Source of the DNA: Laguncularia racemosa
Taxonomy: Eukaryota; Streptophyta; Magnoliopsida; Myrtales; Combretaceae
Assembly (NCBI GenBank): GCA_037954665.1
Contig: JBBMOL010000282.1
Span: forward strand, 434,001-498,000
DNA: 64,000 nt
Direction of reading: 5' to 3'
Position 1 is the stretch's first letter; each line of letters begins with the position of its first letter. Both the position numbers and the translations under genes were made by a program. Shown piece by piece: positions 1 to 12,770 of the stretch. The notes under the pieces were generated by a model. The model was not told where the DNA came from and did not search any database. It saw only the letters and a list, made by a program, of their open reading frames with translations.

Positions 1-611
1 GTTCTTGCGATTGTTCGCTAGGTCACCTTAGAGTTTCCTTGTTCCGAAGAATGTCTCTTTCCACTTACTATGAAAATGATAAAGAGAGGAGCGCTAGGCC
101 AAACTAAGGTATATAGCCTATTTATGAAATGACTAAATTACCATTAAGTACTTATAAAAATTACTTGTTTAACCATATCATTATATTAAATTAATGTTAA
201 ATAAAAATATGCTTTTTTGAGTACTTATAGTGCGTGTGAATGTTAGGGAAATTGGATTGGTTTTGGCTTGCTTATTTTCCATTATTTTCAAGTCACTTTC
301 CTAGGTAAACAAGATAAGATTAGGGTAGACTAGTATATGATGTGATGGTGGTAAGATACGATAAGATGATGTGAGATAAATCATTACAATTGGATAAAAT
401 CATATGCCCATTCCTTCCTTCTTTAAATCAACCCTATGTGTCCTTATTCTCCATGTTTATAGGTTTTTCATAAGATTACCAAGTTTTACTTAAGGATTAC
501 TACAATTCTTGAAAAAGAATGGCAAGGTGAATACCAATGATAATTATGACTTGATTTGTGCTTGTAATTTTAGTGGCACCTAAAATTAAAAACTAATGAA
601 CCCATGTGTGT
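1..611. other. AT-rich sequence with no recognisable gene
   Basis: No reading frame, splice structure or LTR end is recognisable on either strand. It abuts the left LTR of a decayed gypsy element and does not resemble the matching upstream part of that element's right LTR, so a breakpoint lies near 611. Confidence 0.5.
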
Positions 612-2581
612 GAAATTCTAAAAATCATATATAAAAATTAGTTTGGTTAATAGTTTGGGGCTCAAGAATCAAATCTTACAATTTTCCACTTTTTCCTACT
701 ACTAAAGTACTGTGATCATTACCTATGATTCTCTATGATTTGGAATGCCTTAAATACATTCGAAAAATTCTTATTTAGCTTCCAAAAGTTGGCATCCAGA
801 AGGTGAATAATTTTCAAAAATATCATTTGCATAATGTTCCTCAAAGATCAAACACATTCCACTTAATACATGGTGATTTTTCACCTTGTTCATCATCCTA
901 ATCTAGTGTTTACATCCAAACTTATATCTTAGGCTAGATAAAACTAAAATATACATCTGGAACTTATAAAATCAGAAGAACATCTCCTATTCTAATATGA
1001 TGTACATGAAAATGGAGAAAAAAAATTAATAAAAAGACTACAAAGTCTAGTGAAAATCCTACACTTAATTGCTAGTTGAGGAAGCTCCAATGGTCACCTT
1101 CTTGCTTCCTCTTGGAGTGGCTTTTGGTTTTGATCTTCTTATAGATTTTTTTCTCCTTAAATGAGCTCCTAAATGGTGTAGAAAATATCAGAAATTAAGC
1201 TTGAATTGTCATTGCTTGGAGGGTTAATTTCCTTATTGAAACAAGGTGCTAGGCATAGGGAAGAGGGTTGCAATTTGTGGGTGTGTGTTGAACTGAATTT
1301 TGAGAGTGTTTTTGGTTAACTCCTTGGGGAGTTTTCTAATTGAATATCTTTGAAAGGGAAAGGACTCTCCACATGTAGAAAGGGTAAGAAAAATCATAAG
1401 CCTAGGTAGCTTGGTTGATAACTTTACCCATTAATCTAATGCTTTAGTGTTTGAGTGATGGTGTTACACATTAGGTAATAGTTCTAATCATATTGGGCAA
1501 GATCTACAATTGAGGTGATAAATATCAGATTTGGTTTCTCTTTTTTCCATGCATAATCCCCAATTATCCTTGCAAATAGTTAGCCTAATTCTAGTTAGTT
1601 TATAGTTACTCTCCTCATTGCATCTCTTGTCTAAGCTTTGCTGGTTAGAGTAGGCTAATTTGGCTAATTAATTCCTCTTGTTTTCTTGCAATTGAATGGG
1701 CCTTAAATGGGGCTTAGTTAGGGGAATTTCTAGATTTAATTTGGGCTTCTAATCTAGTCATTTGATGGTTGAAATTTAATCCTTTTGTCATTGGATCACA
1801 CAATGTCTTTCCTTTTTTCCAAGCGTGTAGCCAGCGCAATAGCTAGGGAAGTTGCTGCTATTATTTGTTTTATTTCTTAACTAATAATTTTGGACTAATT
1901 AGGGCTTTGTTATATTAATTTTCAGAGGTTAAATTGGGTTATTTATCTAAACTAATGATGAATGCAAATTGGCCATTTCACCCTTTATGTTCATGCCAAT
2001 TAGGGGGTATTGGAATGGGAATTGTTTTCCAGCCTTTACCTTGCCTAATTTGATTAACTAGTATGGTTAGTTTCAATTAAATTGTTAGATCTTTTATATT
2101 AATTATGAGGTAAATTACAGTTGTTTAGGTTTTAGTTTCATTTGGGTTAAATTTTGGTTTTTTCCGAACTTGAAGTTGGTTTCGACATTTTATATTTGTG
2201 ACCTTAGAGTTTGTTAATTGGTTTAGGGTTTTTTATTTACTATTATTATTTTGGGTTTGGGTTCAAGTTTGAAGTTTAATATATCCTTTTTAGGGTTTTT
2301 TTATTTAAATTAGGGTTGAAAATGTTGATTTAGAGTTTAAGGGTCATCATAGGGTTTTGAATTCCTATTTTAAAGTTTTTATATATATATATTTTTTTTT
2401 TGTTATCATTTGAGACATTATTTTATGTTTTAGGGATCAATTTAAGATTTCCATAGAATATTTTGGGGTTATTAAATCTAGTCCTTGGATATAGGGTTAA
2501 ATATCTTATTGATTCTTGGAAGTGTCTCAAAAATTTCTTCCAACGATTTATACCCTATTTCGGAATTTTGTGAGGTTTACA
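612..2581 (-). mobile_element. 3' LTR (truncated) of minus-strand gypsy element A
   Basis: This block is repeated in direct orientation at about 5003-6966, with many small differences. On the minus strand it begins with TGTAAACC at 2581, directly beside a purine-rich run (rc of ttctcccccctttaaaa) typical of the polypurine tract before a 3' LTR. Its far end is cut: similarity to the right-hand copy stops at about 612, whereas the right copy belongs to an LTR of about 3.8 kb. The divergence implies an old insertion. Confidence 0.7.
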
Positions 2582-3146
2582 TTCTCCCCCCTTTAAAATA
2601 AGTTTCGTCCTCAAAACTTGTCCATGTAAATTTTTTTTCTATTACTACACTTCAATTCTTTCACTTAGCAAGGCTTCATCATCATTGACCTAACCACTTG
2701 TGATCTTAATGCCTCTTAAAATCCATTTATATATGGTGGCATTGTATATAAATGGATGTCAATTTTAGATGCCATTTATACACCAATAATAGATGCCATA
2801 TGTTCACCTTATTAGATGCCATTTACAATAGCATATATTACTTCTACCCACAACTAGATGCAATATATGCTGTCGTAAATGGCAATATCTTCAATCAATA
2901 TGATAACTAAAATTGTTACCATGGAGTTAGTTGTATATTTGGTTATTCTTGAGAAAAAGGATTATGCTTAAAAAGAATAGGAAATGTGTGGTACACATAG
3001 ATGACCACTAAGTATCCACTTCCTATTATAATACATATAGAATATATTTCTAAAGTCTAAGTCTTTTAAATTATACACCTAATTCTCTACCCAAGTTCTA
3101 CCTAATTGCTCCTATCTCTGACAACCAATTGCTTAGATACCACTTT
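2582..3146 (-). mobile_element. Collapsed internal region of element A with PPT and primer site
   Basis: Only about 565 bp separate the two LTRs, so gag-pol has been deleted. At 2582-2600 lies the polypurine tract, preceded on the minus strand by a short pol tail (rc of cgtcctcaaaacttg). At 3128-3146 is a primer-binding site: minus strand TGGTATCTAAGC, two mismatches from the tRNA-iMet type TGGTATCAGAGC. Around 2715-2890 the motif agatgccat occurs several times at 30-40 bp spacing; such subterminal-type repeats may mark a small DNA-transposon scrap. Confidence 0.6.
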
Positions 3147-6100
3147 TGTCACACCTTAAAGGGGGGTCATGGTTTTTTTCACTAAAAGTTATTGCATCTC
3201 GTGTATGCCCACGATGCGAAAATTGTCTTGCAAGTCAAAGTTTACAAAACTCTAATTAATTTTTTTTTAATCGTAATAAATAGAACTAATTATTATAGAA
3301 AAATAACTAAGGAAACCGGTAATCCACAGTCACCAAAACCACGGAGAGTCGATATCCCTTACCAAATTGTTAAATTGGGTAGTCAATATCCTAAAGAAGT
3401 CTAAGTTCAAATAAATTTAAAGGAGAATAAATTTCAAAAAGAATGATTATACAAGTTTTACAATATCTTATCACTCTATCAAACTCTAAACCAACAATTA
3501 CTTTATCTATACTAATTCCTTAACATTTAAGTCTAGAGCTCTCATCACTTGATTCGTAGCCCATTCCCGATTGTTGACTTAACCTACAGAAGAGAAATCG
3601 TTGGGGTGTAAGCTATAAACCATAGTGAGATATACCCTCTTACTAAACCAACAAGCCATAACAAGCAAGTTATTCATTCAAGCATATACCATGCATAAGT
3701 AGTCACATGAATGTAATAGTTTATACGATTCACTGAACACCACATACAACATGGATTTTCGCTCTCCATTTCCTTGGTTGGCAACTTATGAACTACACAT
3801 CAGCTCTAAGCTCTAGTAACCCTAAGCTGTCTTTTGAGATAATTCATAAAGTCTATATATATATTTGTACTATATTTCAATAGACTTGAAAATATGTATA
3901 TCCATACCAAGCCCATATGGGGTATAGATTGTCAAAGGCCTATATGCTCAATTACCCCTAAACGATGAATCCCCAGACTAGGTATTCCTAGGTCTCAATC
4001 AAAAGGCGACATTTCTCGGTTCCACTTAGTTCTTGAAGGTTAAGAAAAAGCATGCCTATGGAGTACACCTCCATAGGGCCTTTCTGTACCACTGTGTGAC
4101 GCCGACGGACTTGTTACATATAAGATTTCATGGTAGATGACTCATTTTATTTATGGCCAAATAATATTAAGTCAAGTTATCGGGCGCCCATAGCAATTTA
4201 ATACAGACACTCACAATTTCTACATTCTAAATGCAAGGGAAAACAATAATCATTTAGCTAGGTACATTTAAGGTAATTTAATAATCAATCATAGCAATCA
4301 AGCACAATAAATACCTTGATTACCCCCACACACAAATTCAGTTCATATATCCATTATATCCACATGCAAGTGTACTAACTACAAACACAAACATGGAATA
4401 GTAGTCATCAAATTTGACTCACCCTACCATGTAGTCCTCAGTCATAGTAATCAAGTGGTAAGTCGCCCTCAAATGACGTGTCACCACATAGGACAATAAT
4501 AATACTATAAGTTGGATTAGAATATCAACATACATTAGTTTTGCTAAATTTATCGATTTTCCTAATTTTGAAGTTTTTAGTTTTTTATTCATAAATTTTT
4601 CATTTTAAGTCCCTTTTTTTTTTCACAATTATAGTCATTTTAAAGGGTTTTTAGTGTTCTTTCCATTTACGAAGTTTTTTTGGTCATTTAAACTTCAAAA
4701 AGTTACGTCAGGGTCAGAACAAATTAAGTGCACATGATCTAGGTTTTGTTTAAAGTCCTTTCTTGCCTAATTAGATCTAATAACCCAAAATACTTAATTC
4801 TAATCAATTAGAAAAGTGCTTAAGGCTTCCAATTGGCATGTGAGGGTTCTATTCTTTTCTAAAATTTTGGAAATTTTTTTTAAGAATTTCAAGTGGTTTC
4901 TCTAAGTCCTCGGTTTGCATTTTCTCCTCTTTTACACGTTATTTATATATTTTACTTCAATGCTTTGATTTCCAGAATTTTCTTAAGTTTATTTCCTCAC
5001 ATTCTAAAAATCATATATATAAATTAGTTTGGTCATCATTTTTGGGGCTCAAGAATCAAATCTTGCAAATTTCCACTTTTTCCTACTACTAAAGTGCCTT
5101 AATCATTACCTATGATTTTCTATGATTCGGAATGCCTTAAATACATTAGAAAAACACTTCTTTAGCTTCCTAAAGTTGGCATCCAGAAGGTGAATAATTT
5201 CCACAAATATGATTTACATAAAGTTCCTCAAAGATCAAACACATTCCACTTAATACATGGTGATTTTTCACCTTATTCATCATCTTATTCTAGTGTTTGC
5301 ATCTAAACTTATATCTTAAGCTAGATAAAACTAAAATATACATATGAAGCTTACAAAATCAGAAGCATATATCCTATTCTAATATGATGTACACAAAAAT
5401 GGAGAAAAAAAATAAAAAGACTACAAAGTGGAGTAAAGATCCTATTCTTGATTACTAGTTGAGGAAGCTCCAATAATCACCTTCTTGCTTCCTCTTAGAG
5501 TGGCTTTTGGTTCTGGTCTTGTTATGGATTTTTTCTCCTTAAATTAAATCCTAAATGGTGTAGAAAATATCAAAAATTAAGCTTGAATTGTCATTGCTTG
5601 GAGGGTGAATTTCCTTGTTGAAATAAGGTGCTAGGCATAGGGAAGAGGGTTATAGTTTATGGGTATGTGTTGATCAGAATTTTGAGAGTGTTTTGTGTTA
5701 ACTTCTTGGGGAGTTTTTGAAGAGAATTTCTTCAAAAGGGAAGGGACTCTCCACATGCAAAAAGGGTAAGTAAAATCAAAAGCCTAGGTAGCTTGTTTGA
5801 TAAGTTTACCCATTGCTTTAAGGCTTTAGTGTTTAGGTTAGAGTATTACACATTAGGTAATTAGTCTAATCATATTGGGCAAGACCTGCAATTGAGGTGA
5901 TAAATATCATATTTGGTTTCTCTTTTTGCCACATGCCTAATCTCCAATTTTTCTTGCAATTACTTAGATTAAGCCTAGTTAGTTTCTAGTTACTATCTTC
6001 ATTATATCTCACATCTAAGCTTGGCCGGTTGCGGTAGGCTGATTTGGCTAATTAATTCCTCTTGTTTTCTTCAATTAAGTGGTCCTTAAATAGGGCTTAG

Positions 6101-6966
6101 TTAATGGAATTTCCATATTTAATTTGGGCTTTTAATTTGGTCATTTGACGAGTGAAATTTGATCCTTTTTGTCATTGGATCACAATGTCTTTCCTCTTGT
6201 CTAAGTGTGTAGTCAACGCAATAACTAGGGAAGTTGCTACTATTATTTTTTTTATTTCTTGGCTAATAATTGTGGATTAATTAAGGATTGATTAGGGTAA
6301 TTTTCAGCGGTTGAATTAGGTTATTTATCTAGACTAATGATGGATGCAAAGTGGCCATTTTACCCTTTATGTTTACACCAATTAGGGGGTGTTGGAATGG
6401 GAATTGTTTTCAATCCTTTACCTTGCCTAATTTGATTAATTAGTAAGGTTAGTTTTAATTAAATTTTTTGATCATTTATATTAATTATGAGGTAAATTAC
6501 CATTGTTTAAGTTTCAGTTTCGCTTAGGTTAAATTTTGGGTTTTTGGAGCTTGAAGTTGGTTTTGACAATTCATATTTGTGACCTTAAAGTTTGTTAATT
6601 GGTTTGGGGTTTTTAATTTATTATTATTATTATTATTTTGGGATTGGGTTCAAGTTTAAAGTTTAATTTATTGTTTTTAGGGTTTTTCATTTAAATTAGG
6701 GATGAAATTGTTGATTTAGGGTATGTGGGTCGTCATAAGGTTTTGAATTCCTATTTTAAGGTTTAGATTTCTCTTCTTCTTTTTTTGTTAAGGTTTGACA
6801 TATTATTTTATGTTTTAGGGATCAATTTAGGATTTTCGTAGAATATTTTAGGGTTATTGAATCTAGTTCTTGGATATAGAGTTAAATATCCTATTGATTC
6901 TTGAAAGTGTCTCCAAATTTTCTTCCAATGATTTATACCCTATTTCAGAATTTTCTGCGGTTTACA
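3147..6966 (-). mobile_element. 5' LTR of element A, about 3.8 kb
   Basis: On the plus strand it starts TGTCACACC at 3147, directly after the primer-binding site, and ends GGTTTACA at 6966, so the minus-strand LTR runs TGTAAACC to GGTGTGACA. Only its half at 5003-6966 is matched by the left LTR. Small open frames inside (for example 3192-3404) are incidental. LTRs this long occur in some plant chromoviruses. The sequence right of it is pol of another element, so element A probably inserted into that pol. Confidence 0.6.
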
Positions 6967-7167
6967 TGAGAAGCCTATTAAGATTGTGGGCACTAAGAAG
7001 AAAATTATGAAAAGATGGGTTATCAAGTATGTTAAGGTATAGTGGAGCACTCAAATAGAGAGAAAAGCAACTTAGGAGTCGGAAGAAGAAATGAAAAAGA
7101 GTTATCCCGAACTCTTCCATGATCCAAGTAATTTTCAAGAACAAAACTTTTTATAAGGAGGGGAGAA
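6967..7167 (+). pseudogene. C-terminal pol remnant (integrase tail/chromodomain) of a gypsy element
   Basis: Translation gives residues around VKV-WSTQIERKAT, then ESEEEMKKSYPELF and a short tail ending in a stop just before ggaggggagaatg. This is the usual layout of a chromovirus end: chromodomain, tail, polypurine tract, LTR. The homologous stretch in E1 is 43640-43833. A TAG interrupts the frame near the start and another lies where a Trp is expected. Everything upstream was displaced by element A, so this is only the last 60 or so codons. Confidence 0.7.
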
Positions 7168-9125
7168 TGTAAATACTCTAAATTATATATATATACATAT
7201 ATATTATGAAATAATTATTAAATTAAACCAAATGTGAGAGGGTAATTAACCTAAAGAGATGCGGGGCAACTTGGTCATTTCATGGTCAAGGTATTTAAAC
7301 TTTCATTTTACCTAAGGTTACTCATTTCTCACTCTCACACAATTGAAACTATAGAAACGCACTTAGGAAACCATAGAATGACTTGATGAGAAATGTAGTT
7401 GGATCAATCTATTTGCTATTAGGAAAGGATTTCAATTGCTAGATACTCGTATAAGATTGTGAATTCATAGCCTTAAGATAATCTAGTAATGTGTGGATAG
7501 AAATTAGGACAAGGAACAAGAAGGAACGGATTTAGGAATAGGTGATTTGAGCGTCTCAATCGCAATTCCAATCAAATAAGTCCATAAATCTTTGTAAAGT
7601 ATTAGAATTTGTAAATAAAACAAATCAATTAGGCTTAGATTTAACAAAATTAGATTGGAGGAACAACTGGCGTATTGGAAAAGGAGTTTACAATGGAACA
7701 GTGACCTAAATGCCTAGGTACATGCCTATATACCTACCCGTGTTGAAAAAAGAATGTGTATAGAAAGGTATATGATCACCTCGATACGCCCGTGTAATTG
7801 GGCATGTCAAATTGCACAAATTCACAAAAAGGTATACAACCACTATATATAACCATGTACCCAACCGTGCTGAAGTACATGACCAAATACATGGTTGTGT
7901 ACTTAGGCATGCTGAATTGACAATAACGCATAGAAAGATATACGACCACTATTGTAACCATGTTTTGCTCTATGTTCCTCTACACAGCCTCCTACATAGC
8001 TATGTTGATTCAAAACACTTCCTACTTCATTCTATTTTGTTCACTTGCAATCCCAGGTGTATATAATTGTAAATGTGAATAGGTTTGAGGAATTGTGAGA
8101 CTGTAGAAGTGTGAGGAGACCAACTATTGGATATCAGGTATGGGTATACTATGTTTATTGTTTGCGCTTGTTGAGTTAGAGATGTATGTGGACTAAATGA
8201 TATTGAATAATGAATGAGATTGGTTATGTGTGTAATTGTGCTTGGCTAGGCCTAAGAATTTGAGTGAAGGTAGGTATTCTCAAGGTAGCACCTTAATGAT
8301 TGGTATGTGATGTTGTCCTTAGTAGAGTTGTATACCAAAATGATCCAAGTAGATTTAGGGTTATTTGGTATGGAAGGACTCATATCTTGGATGTGAAAGG
8401 ATGATTGTGTGTGATGTGAAATGACTCATAGACAATGAGGATTATCCACTATTGTATATGTATTATCTATGTATAGATTAGACTTATAGACAAAGGGGAG
8501 TACCCTTTGTCATATATATATATATATGTGTGTGCTTTTAGAAGGATTGTATGATGATTATAACCATAAGATTGTGTGTTAGGTTAAATGATGTGGAAGC
8601 CAATAAACTGTGCATGAATATCATGTTCCATTATGCATGTATTGATATTTTTGGCATGGCATATGTGTGTATGTGTAGGTATACATTGTACTGGGCATTA
8701 GCTCACCCCTCGTAGGAACTTTTTTTTTAGTTGTAGATATCATAGGAAAAGTGGTAGGATATAATGAGACCTTGGTAGAGATAAATCAAAATACTTAAGA
8801 GAATGTAGAATATGCTTATTATGATGATTAGTAGTCTGAAGAAAGAAAAGATAGATACTAGATGACTTTGTTAATTTGATTTGAGATTGTTGTTGCATTT
8901 ACGGTGTTAAACGTTTCCATTGTAATAATTTGAGGAGACTAATTATGATTTATTTCTAAGAATAGATATTCTTTCTAATATCTCGTATGTGGAGAATGAT
9001 TTTATTAATCATTATTAATACCTAAATGTTAATGTTGAAGATTTGTAGTGTTTAAGCCTTTGTATGTCTTCACTTAGTGAGGACACGTGGTGGGCTATAC
9101 TTATCTCGGGTTCAGGGGCATTACA
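7168..9125 (+). mobile_element. 3' LTR of a chromovirus related to E1
   Basis: It starts TGTAAATACTC right after the purine run gaggggagaa and ends GGGGCATTACA, so the ends are the short inverted repeat TGTAA...TTACA. The end region (gacacgtgg...gggttcaggggcattaca) closely matches the E1 LTR end, but the body has diverged. The middle (about 7700-8000) holds repeated inverted motifs resembling those of the E1 LTR. A 22-bp sliver (9126-9147) separates it from X1. Confidence 0.75.
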
Positions 9126-9147
9126 AAGGGTCATGCAAGACCTTAGT

Positions 9148-9985
9148 TGATGTGCCTTAATTCCAAATCACAAGTACACAATACAAATGAATAATCAACT
9201 AAACAATTAGTACTCAAAATGGCATGATGAACTTGATTCCAAATAAGCAAATACCAAATGGATGTAAGAACAAATAAGTATGTGTTCTTCAATGGAAGGA
9301 AACGCAATTGCACTAGGATTCAATTTCAAATTGAAATAATCAAATCTGAAAATTACAACCCTAAATCATGTGAATAAACAAGTAACCACAAATTGTACCT
9401 AGATATTACTCATTAAACACAATTTGTAACACAACAAAAGTAAGATTGATATGGCTCACAATCTACTATTGTTGATTCTCACCACAATTTCACAAAGAAA
9501 TTGATAAGAGATCTTTGATTGCAAGGAAGGACCCTCACGGCTCAAAGTGTATGTTTTGTCAAAAATATCAAAAAGCTCCTTAAAAACCCTAGCTAGCAAG
9601 TATTTATACTTACTCCAATTAGGGTAAAAATGTATTAAAAATTACAAAGAGGCCACTAAGTGGCTGGTTCCAAAATCATGAATTACAAGTACAAAATAAA
9701 ATGGCCGATTCTCATAGGCAACAATTACAAATACAAATGGTCTTTAAGTGGCTGGTTTTTCACTTCAATTGAACAATTTATGGGTCATTGGATGTGACTC
9801 CAGGAATGTCCCGCAAGTTGATGCTTAGTGAATGTTATTTGGCCATCCTGTAAAATCGATAAATATATCTGCTAAAGTGCAAAATCAAACATTATTAGAT
9901 AACATGTGGCCATATGTGGATGTTTGGGCTCATGCATCCAAGTCAGGTGTCCCCACTATTGGAACCGCAGGGTGGATTCCCATCA
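9148..9985 (-). repeat. X1 3' LTR
   Basis: Plus-strand ends TGATGTGCC...CCCATCA. Pairs with 12771-13608 at identical length. Contains an inverted-repeat TATA box at 9596-9613 (plus strand gcaagtatttatactta, one arm mutated). Confidence 0.85.
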
Positions 9986-11849
9986 TCTCCTCGGGCCACT
10001 AAAAGATTTACCCTCAAATCTAAGGGGTCTTCTCTTAAACTGAAACCCAGTGTTTGTGTTTACTTGTTGTCTGGACGTCTAGAAGAGCCAGAGGTGTTTC
10101 TAATTTGTTCTTGGAAAGAGCTCACCTCAGATGGAGACATAGGAGTCAAGACTATCTGTATACCCTCCTTTTGAAACATGTAAGTGTTTCTAAACCCGTC
10201 ATGTAATACCTTTCTATCAAATAACTAGGGTCTACCCAACAACAAGTGAAAGGCACATATAGGAAACACATCACAGATAATCTCATCACTGTATTTATTT
10301 CCTATACTGATTGGTACCTTTGCCCTCTATGTAACATGTAGACTACCTCGGTCATCCAACCAATGCAATTTATAAGGGCTAGGATGCAGGCTAATGGCTA
10401 GTTGTAAGTTATCTACTAATGCAACAGATATGACATTAGTGTAACTACCATAATCAATGAAAAGCACCCAAAGTTTATCTCGAATCTGACAAAGTGTGTG
10501 GAACAAGTTCTCCCTCTATATGTCCCTAGCATTTGGAGATAAAATCAAAACCTTATGCAACACATTAATAGGTAACTAATTTCACCCTTTTTGTCCTCAT
10601 GTATCTCAACGTTTTGATCATCATAATACTTCTGCAAGGCCATGGATAAATTTATAGGCTCGACAGCTTCTTCCTCATCTTCTTCTTCGGTGCCCTCCAT
10701 AACAGTCATTACTCTTTTATTGAGATACTATGTAGCCATATGTCTAAATCCTATGCATTTGAAACATTTAATCTGGCACATCTTCCCACTGGTTGACCCC
10801 GATACTGTCTACCTAACATCACATCCAACCACCTCTTTGCCTTTCCTAGAAATAATTTTCTCCTTTTCTGTGCTAAGGATAACTCTATCTACGGCCCTAG
10901 CATGTTCTCCTACTCCCTTTGGTCCACCTAACTAACCATCAGCCCCCATGGGTTTAGTAATAGTACTAAGCCTGTTACTAGTAACTCGAAATGGATTGAA
11001 TCGCCTCTGCCTTTCCACTTTCAAGGCTAACTATATAGCCTCATCAAGAGTGCTATACCTTTGCAGCTCAACAACACAGGCTATCCCGTATTTCAACCCA
11101 GATACAAAACGTGCTAAGGTTGACTCAGGAGGCTCTACTGATCCACATCTAATCATTAATGTCTTAAACTCCTGGATATGGTCATCCACTATTTTGCCTC
11201 CTTGTCTCAATGTTTGGAGATGCATCTCAAGAATGAACCTTTTCCTTAGAACCCATTTCATATCTCTCCAGGTGTGTATTTCAGCCTCTCCATCCCTTCA
11301 CTTGCTAATCACCAAATTCTTCCACCACAAGGCGGCATAATTTATGAACTCTACAGCTGCAAGATGAACCCTAGTGTTATCATCAATCTCATAACACTCA
11401 AAAAGGCCCTAAACCTTATCCTCTTAATCCAAGTAATCATCTGTTGAGCCCCTGCCATCAAATGAAGGCATCTATAGTTTCACATATTCTAGTCTCCTAG
11501 GTGGCTTGAAATCCCTATTCAGGTATAGATTAACCCCAAAGTTATCATCCCTCTCCTCTCTAAGAGCATGATGATCTCCCTCCACTCTCCTTCCCATATT
11601 TCCTCCTACTGCTCCCTCCTTTTGAGCATTCTAAGGAGTTACTCCAGGTAACGGTGCCTAAGGATTCGCCACTGGTGGTTATGGCATCATCATCCTATCA
11701 ATCATTGCTGCTAGTGTAGCAACAATAGTGGTAAGGTCCTAAAGCTATTCCTCCAAAGTTCTACCACTTGCAGTACAATGACCTTGTCCTCCACCAAATT
11801 GGCTATTAGCCTCATTGCCAATTCCCCCATTCACACTATCATTCGACAT
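9986..11849 (-). pseudogene. X1 gag-protease pseudogene
   Basis: The minus-strand frame starts at ATG 11849 (MSNDSVNGG, shared by X2, E2, Z and W). The gag domain follows; the best preserved part is 11031-11261, with QTLRQGGKIVDDHIQEF and LARFVSGLKY. A zinc knuckle near 10715-10780 reads CFKCIGFRHM, but its last Cys has become Tyr and the Gln before it a stop. Next come a degraded protease and the conserved segment whose intact relatives read LLGRPWLFDR. Many stops stand where relatives have Gln (for example LEE-stop-L-stop-D against LEEQLQEL in X2). No polymerase or integrase follows. Known gag/protease roles: particle formation and polyprotein processing. Confidence 0.85.
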
Positions 11850-12750
11850 AGTTATGGATTTGATTTGTTGAATTACAAAGATAGTCCAAAATAATGTAGT
11901 ACACTCCCTTCACTATAACCACACTTCAACCGCCACACAACAACCAAATAACCTAAAAAAGTAAACATAAAAACTCCACTTAACTTCACACACTTCTACA
12001 CTTCAATTATGGCAACAACAAATTGATGCAATAATTAAACACTCTTCCAAATAGTAGGTTAATGAATTCAACTAAGCAAGTGTTTAAGCATCAATACATA
12101 ATAACTCCCACACTTTAATGCTTGCTTTTGAAATTCAAATTTTAACCACTATAACTCCCCTTTTAATCACGGCACATATACACACTTCCTCAATCACGAT
12201 GCAAGTTTCAAACACAACTCCACTTACACTTCACGTGCAACACTTCCTCAATCCACAAAACACTCACTTCACTACACAATCACGACTCAACAAATTCAAA
12301 TACTACTCTTAATGTAACTTCTCCACAAATGGTAAGAAGCAATTCAAAATTCAAATAACATTCAATTAATATTACACAATAACTTCCTCAAACTTAATGA
12401 ATGTGTTTAAATTTCAAATAATTTCCTTAATCTCCATGTAAGGAAAATCTAAAAATTGCATATGACACTCCTCAATTTCCGAAAACACAAAAAAGCAATT
12501 CACTCTTCTTTGTTTCAATGAATGTAACTTCAATTCTGAACAAGCACAAAGAAACAAACCTCCTTCCCTCACGGCAAGTTCAAGAAGACAAAGGCTACTA
12601 CAAGTACTCCACGTCCACTTCAAAAACACAATTATAATGCAACAAAAACCACAATCAACTACTACAATCTTACTTTAACAATTCGGATCAAGAAGTCAAT
12701 TCAAGAACCCTAATTGTCAAATGAAGTTCACACAATTCCCCTTCTCAAAC
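11850..12750 (-). other. X1 untranslated leader between primer site and gag
   Basis: About 900 bp with no long open frame. Two related segments (about 12020-12140 and 12310-12425), each with an aatagtagg/aatggtaag motif followed by similar AT-rich text, suggest an old tandem duplication of about 285 bp. X2 (22576-23478) and W (55731-56653) have leaders of nearly the same length. Confidence 0.5.
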
Positions 12751-12770
12751 CATGCTCTGATACCAAATTA
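12751..12770 (-). other. X1 primer-binding site (tRNA-iMet type)
   Basis: The minus strand reads TTTGGTATCAGAGCATGG immediately after the 5' LTR end. TGGTATCAGAGC is complementary to the 3' end of initiator Met tRNA, the usual primer of plant gypsy and copia elements. Confidence 0.85.

Noticed and set aside
7776..8066. Opposite-strand open frames around 7776-8066
   Set aside because: They derive from inverted repeated motifs in an LTR; mirror-like frames on both strands are expected from such sequence.
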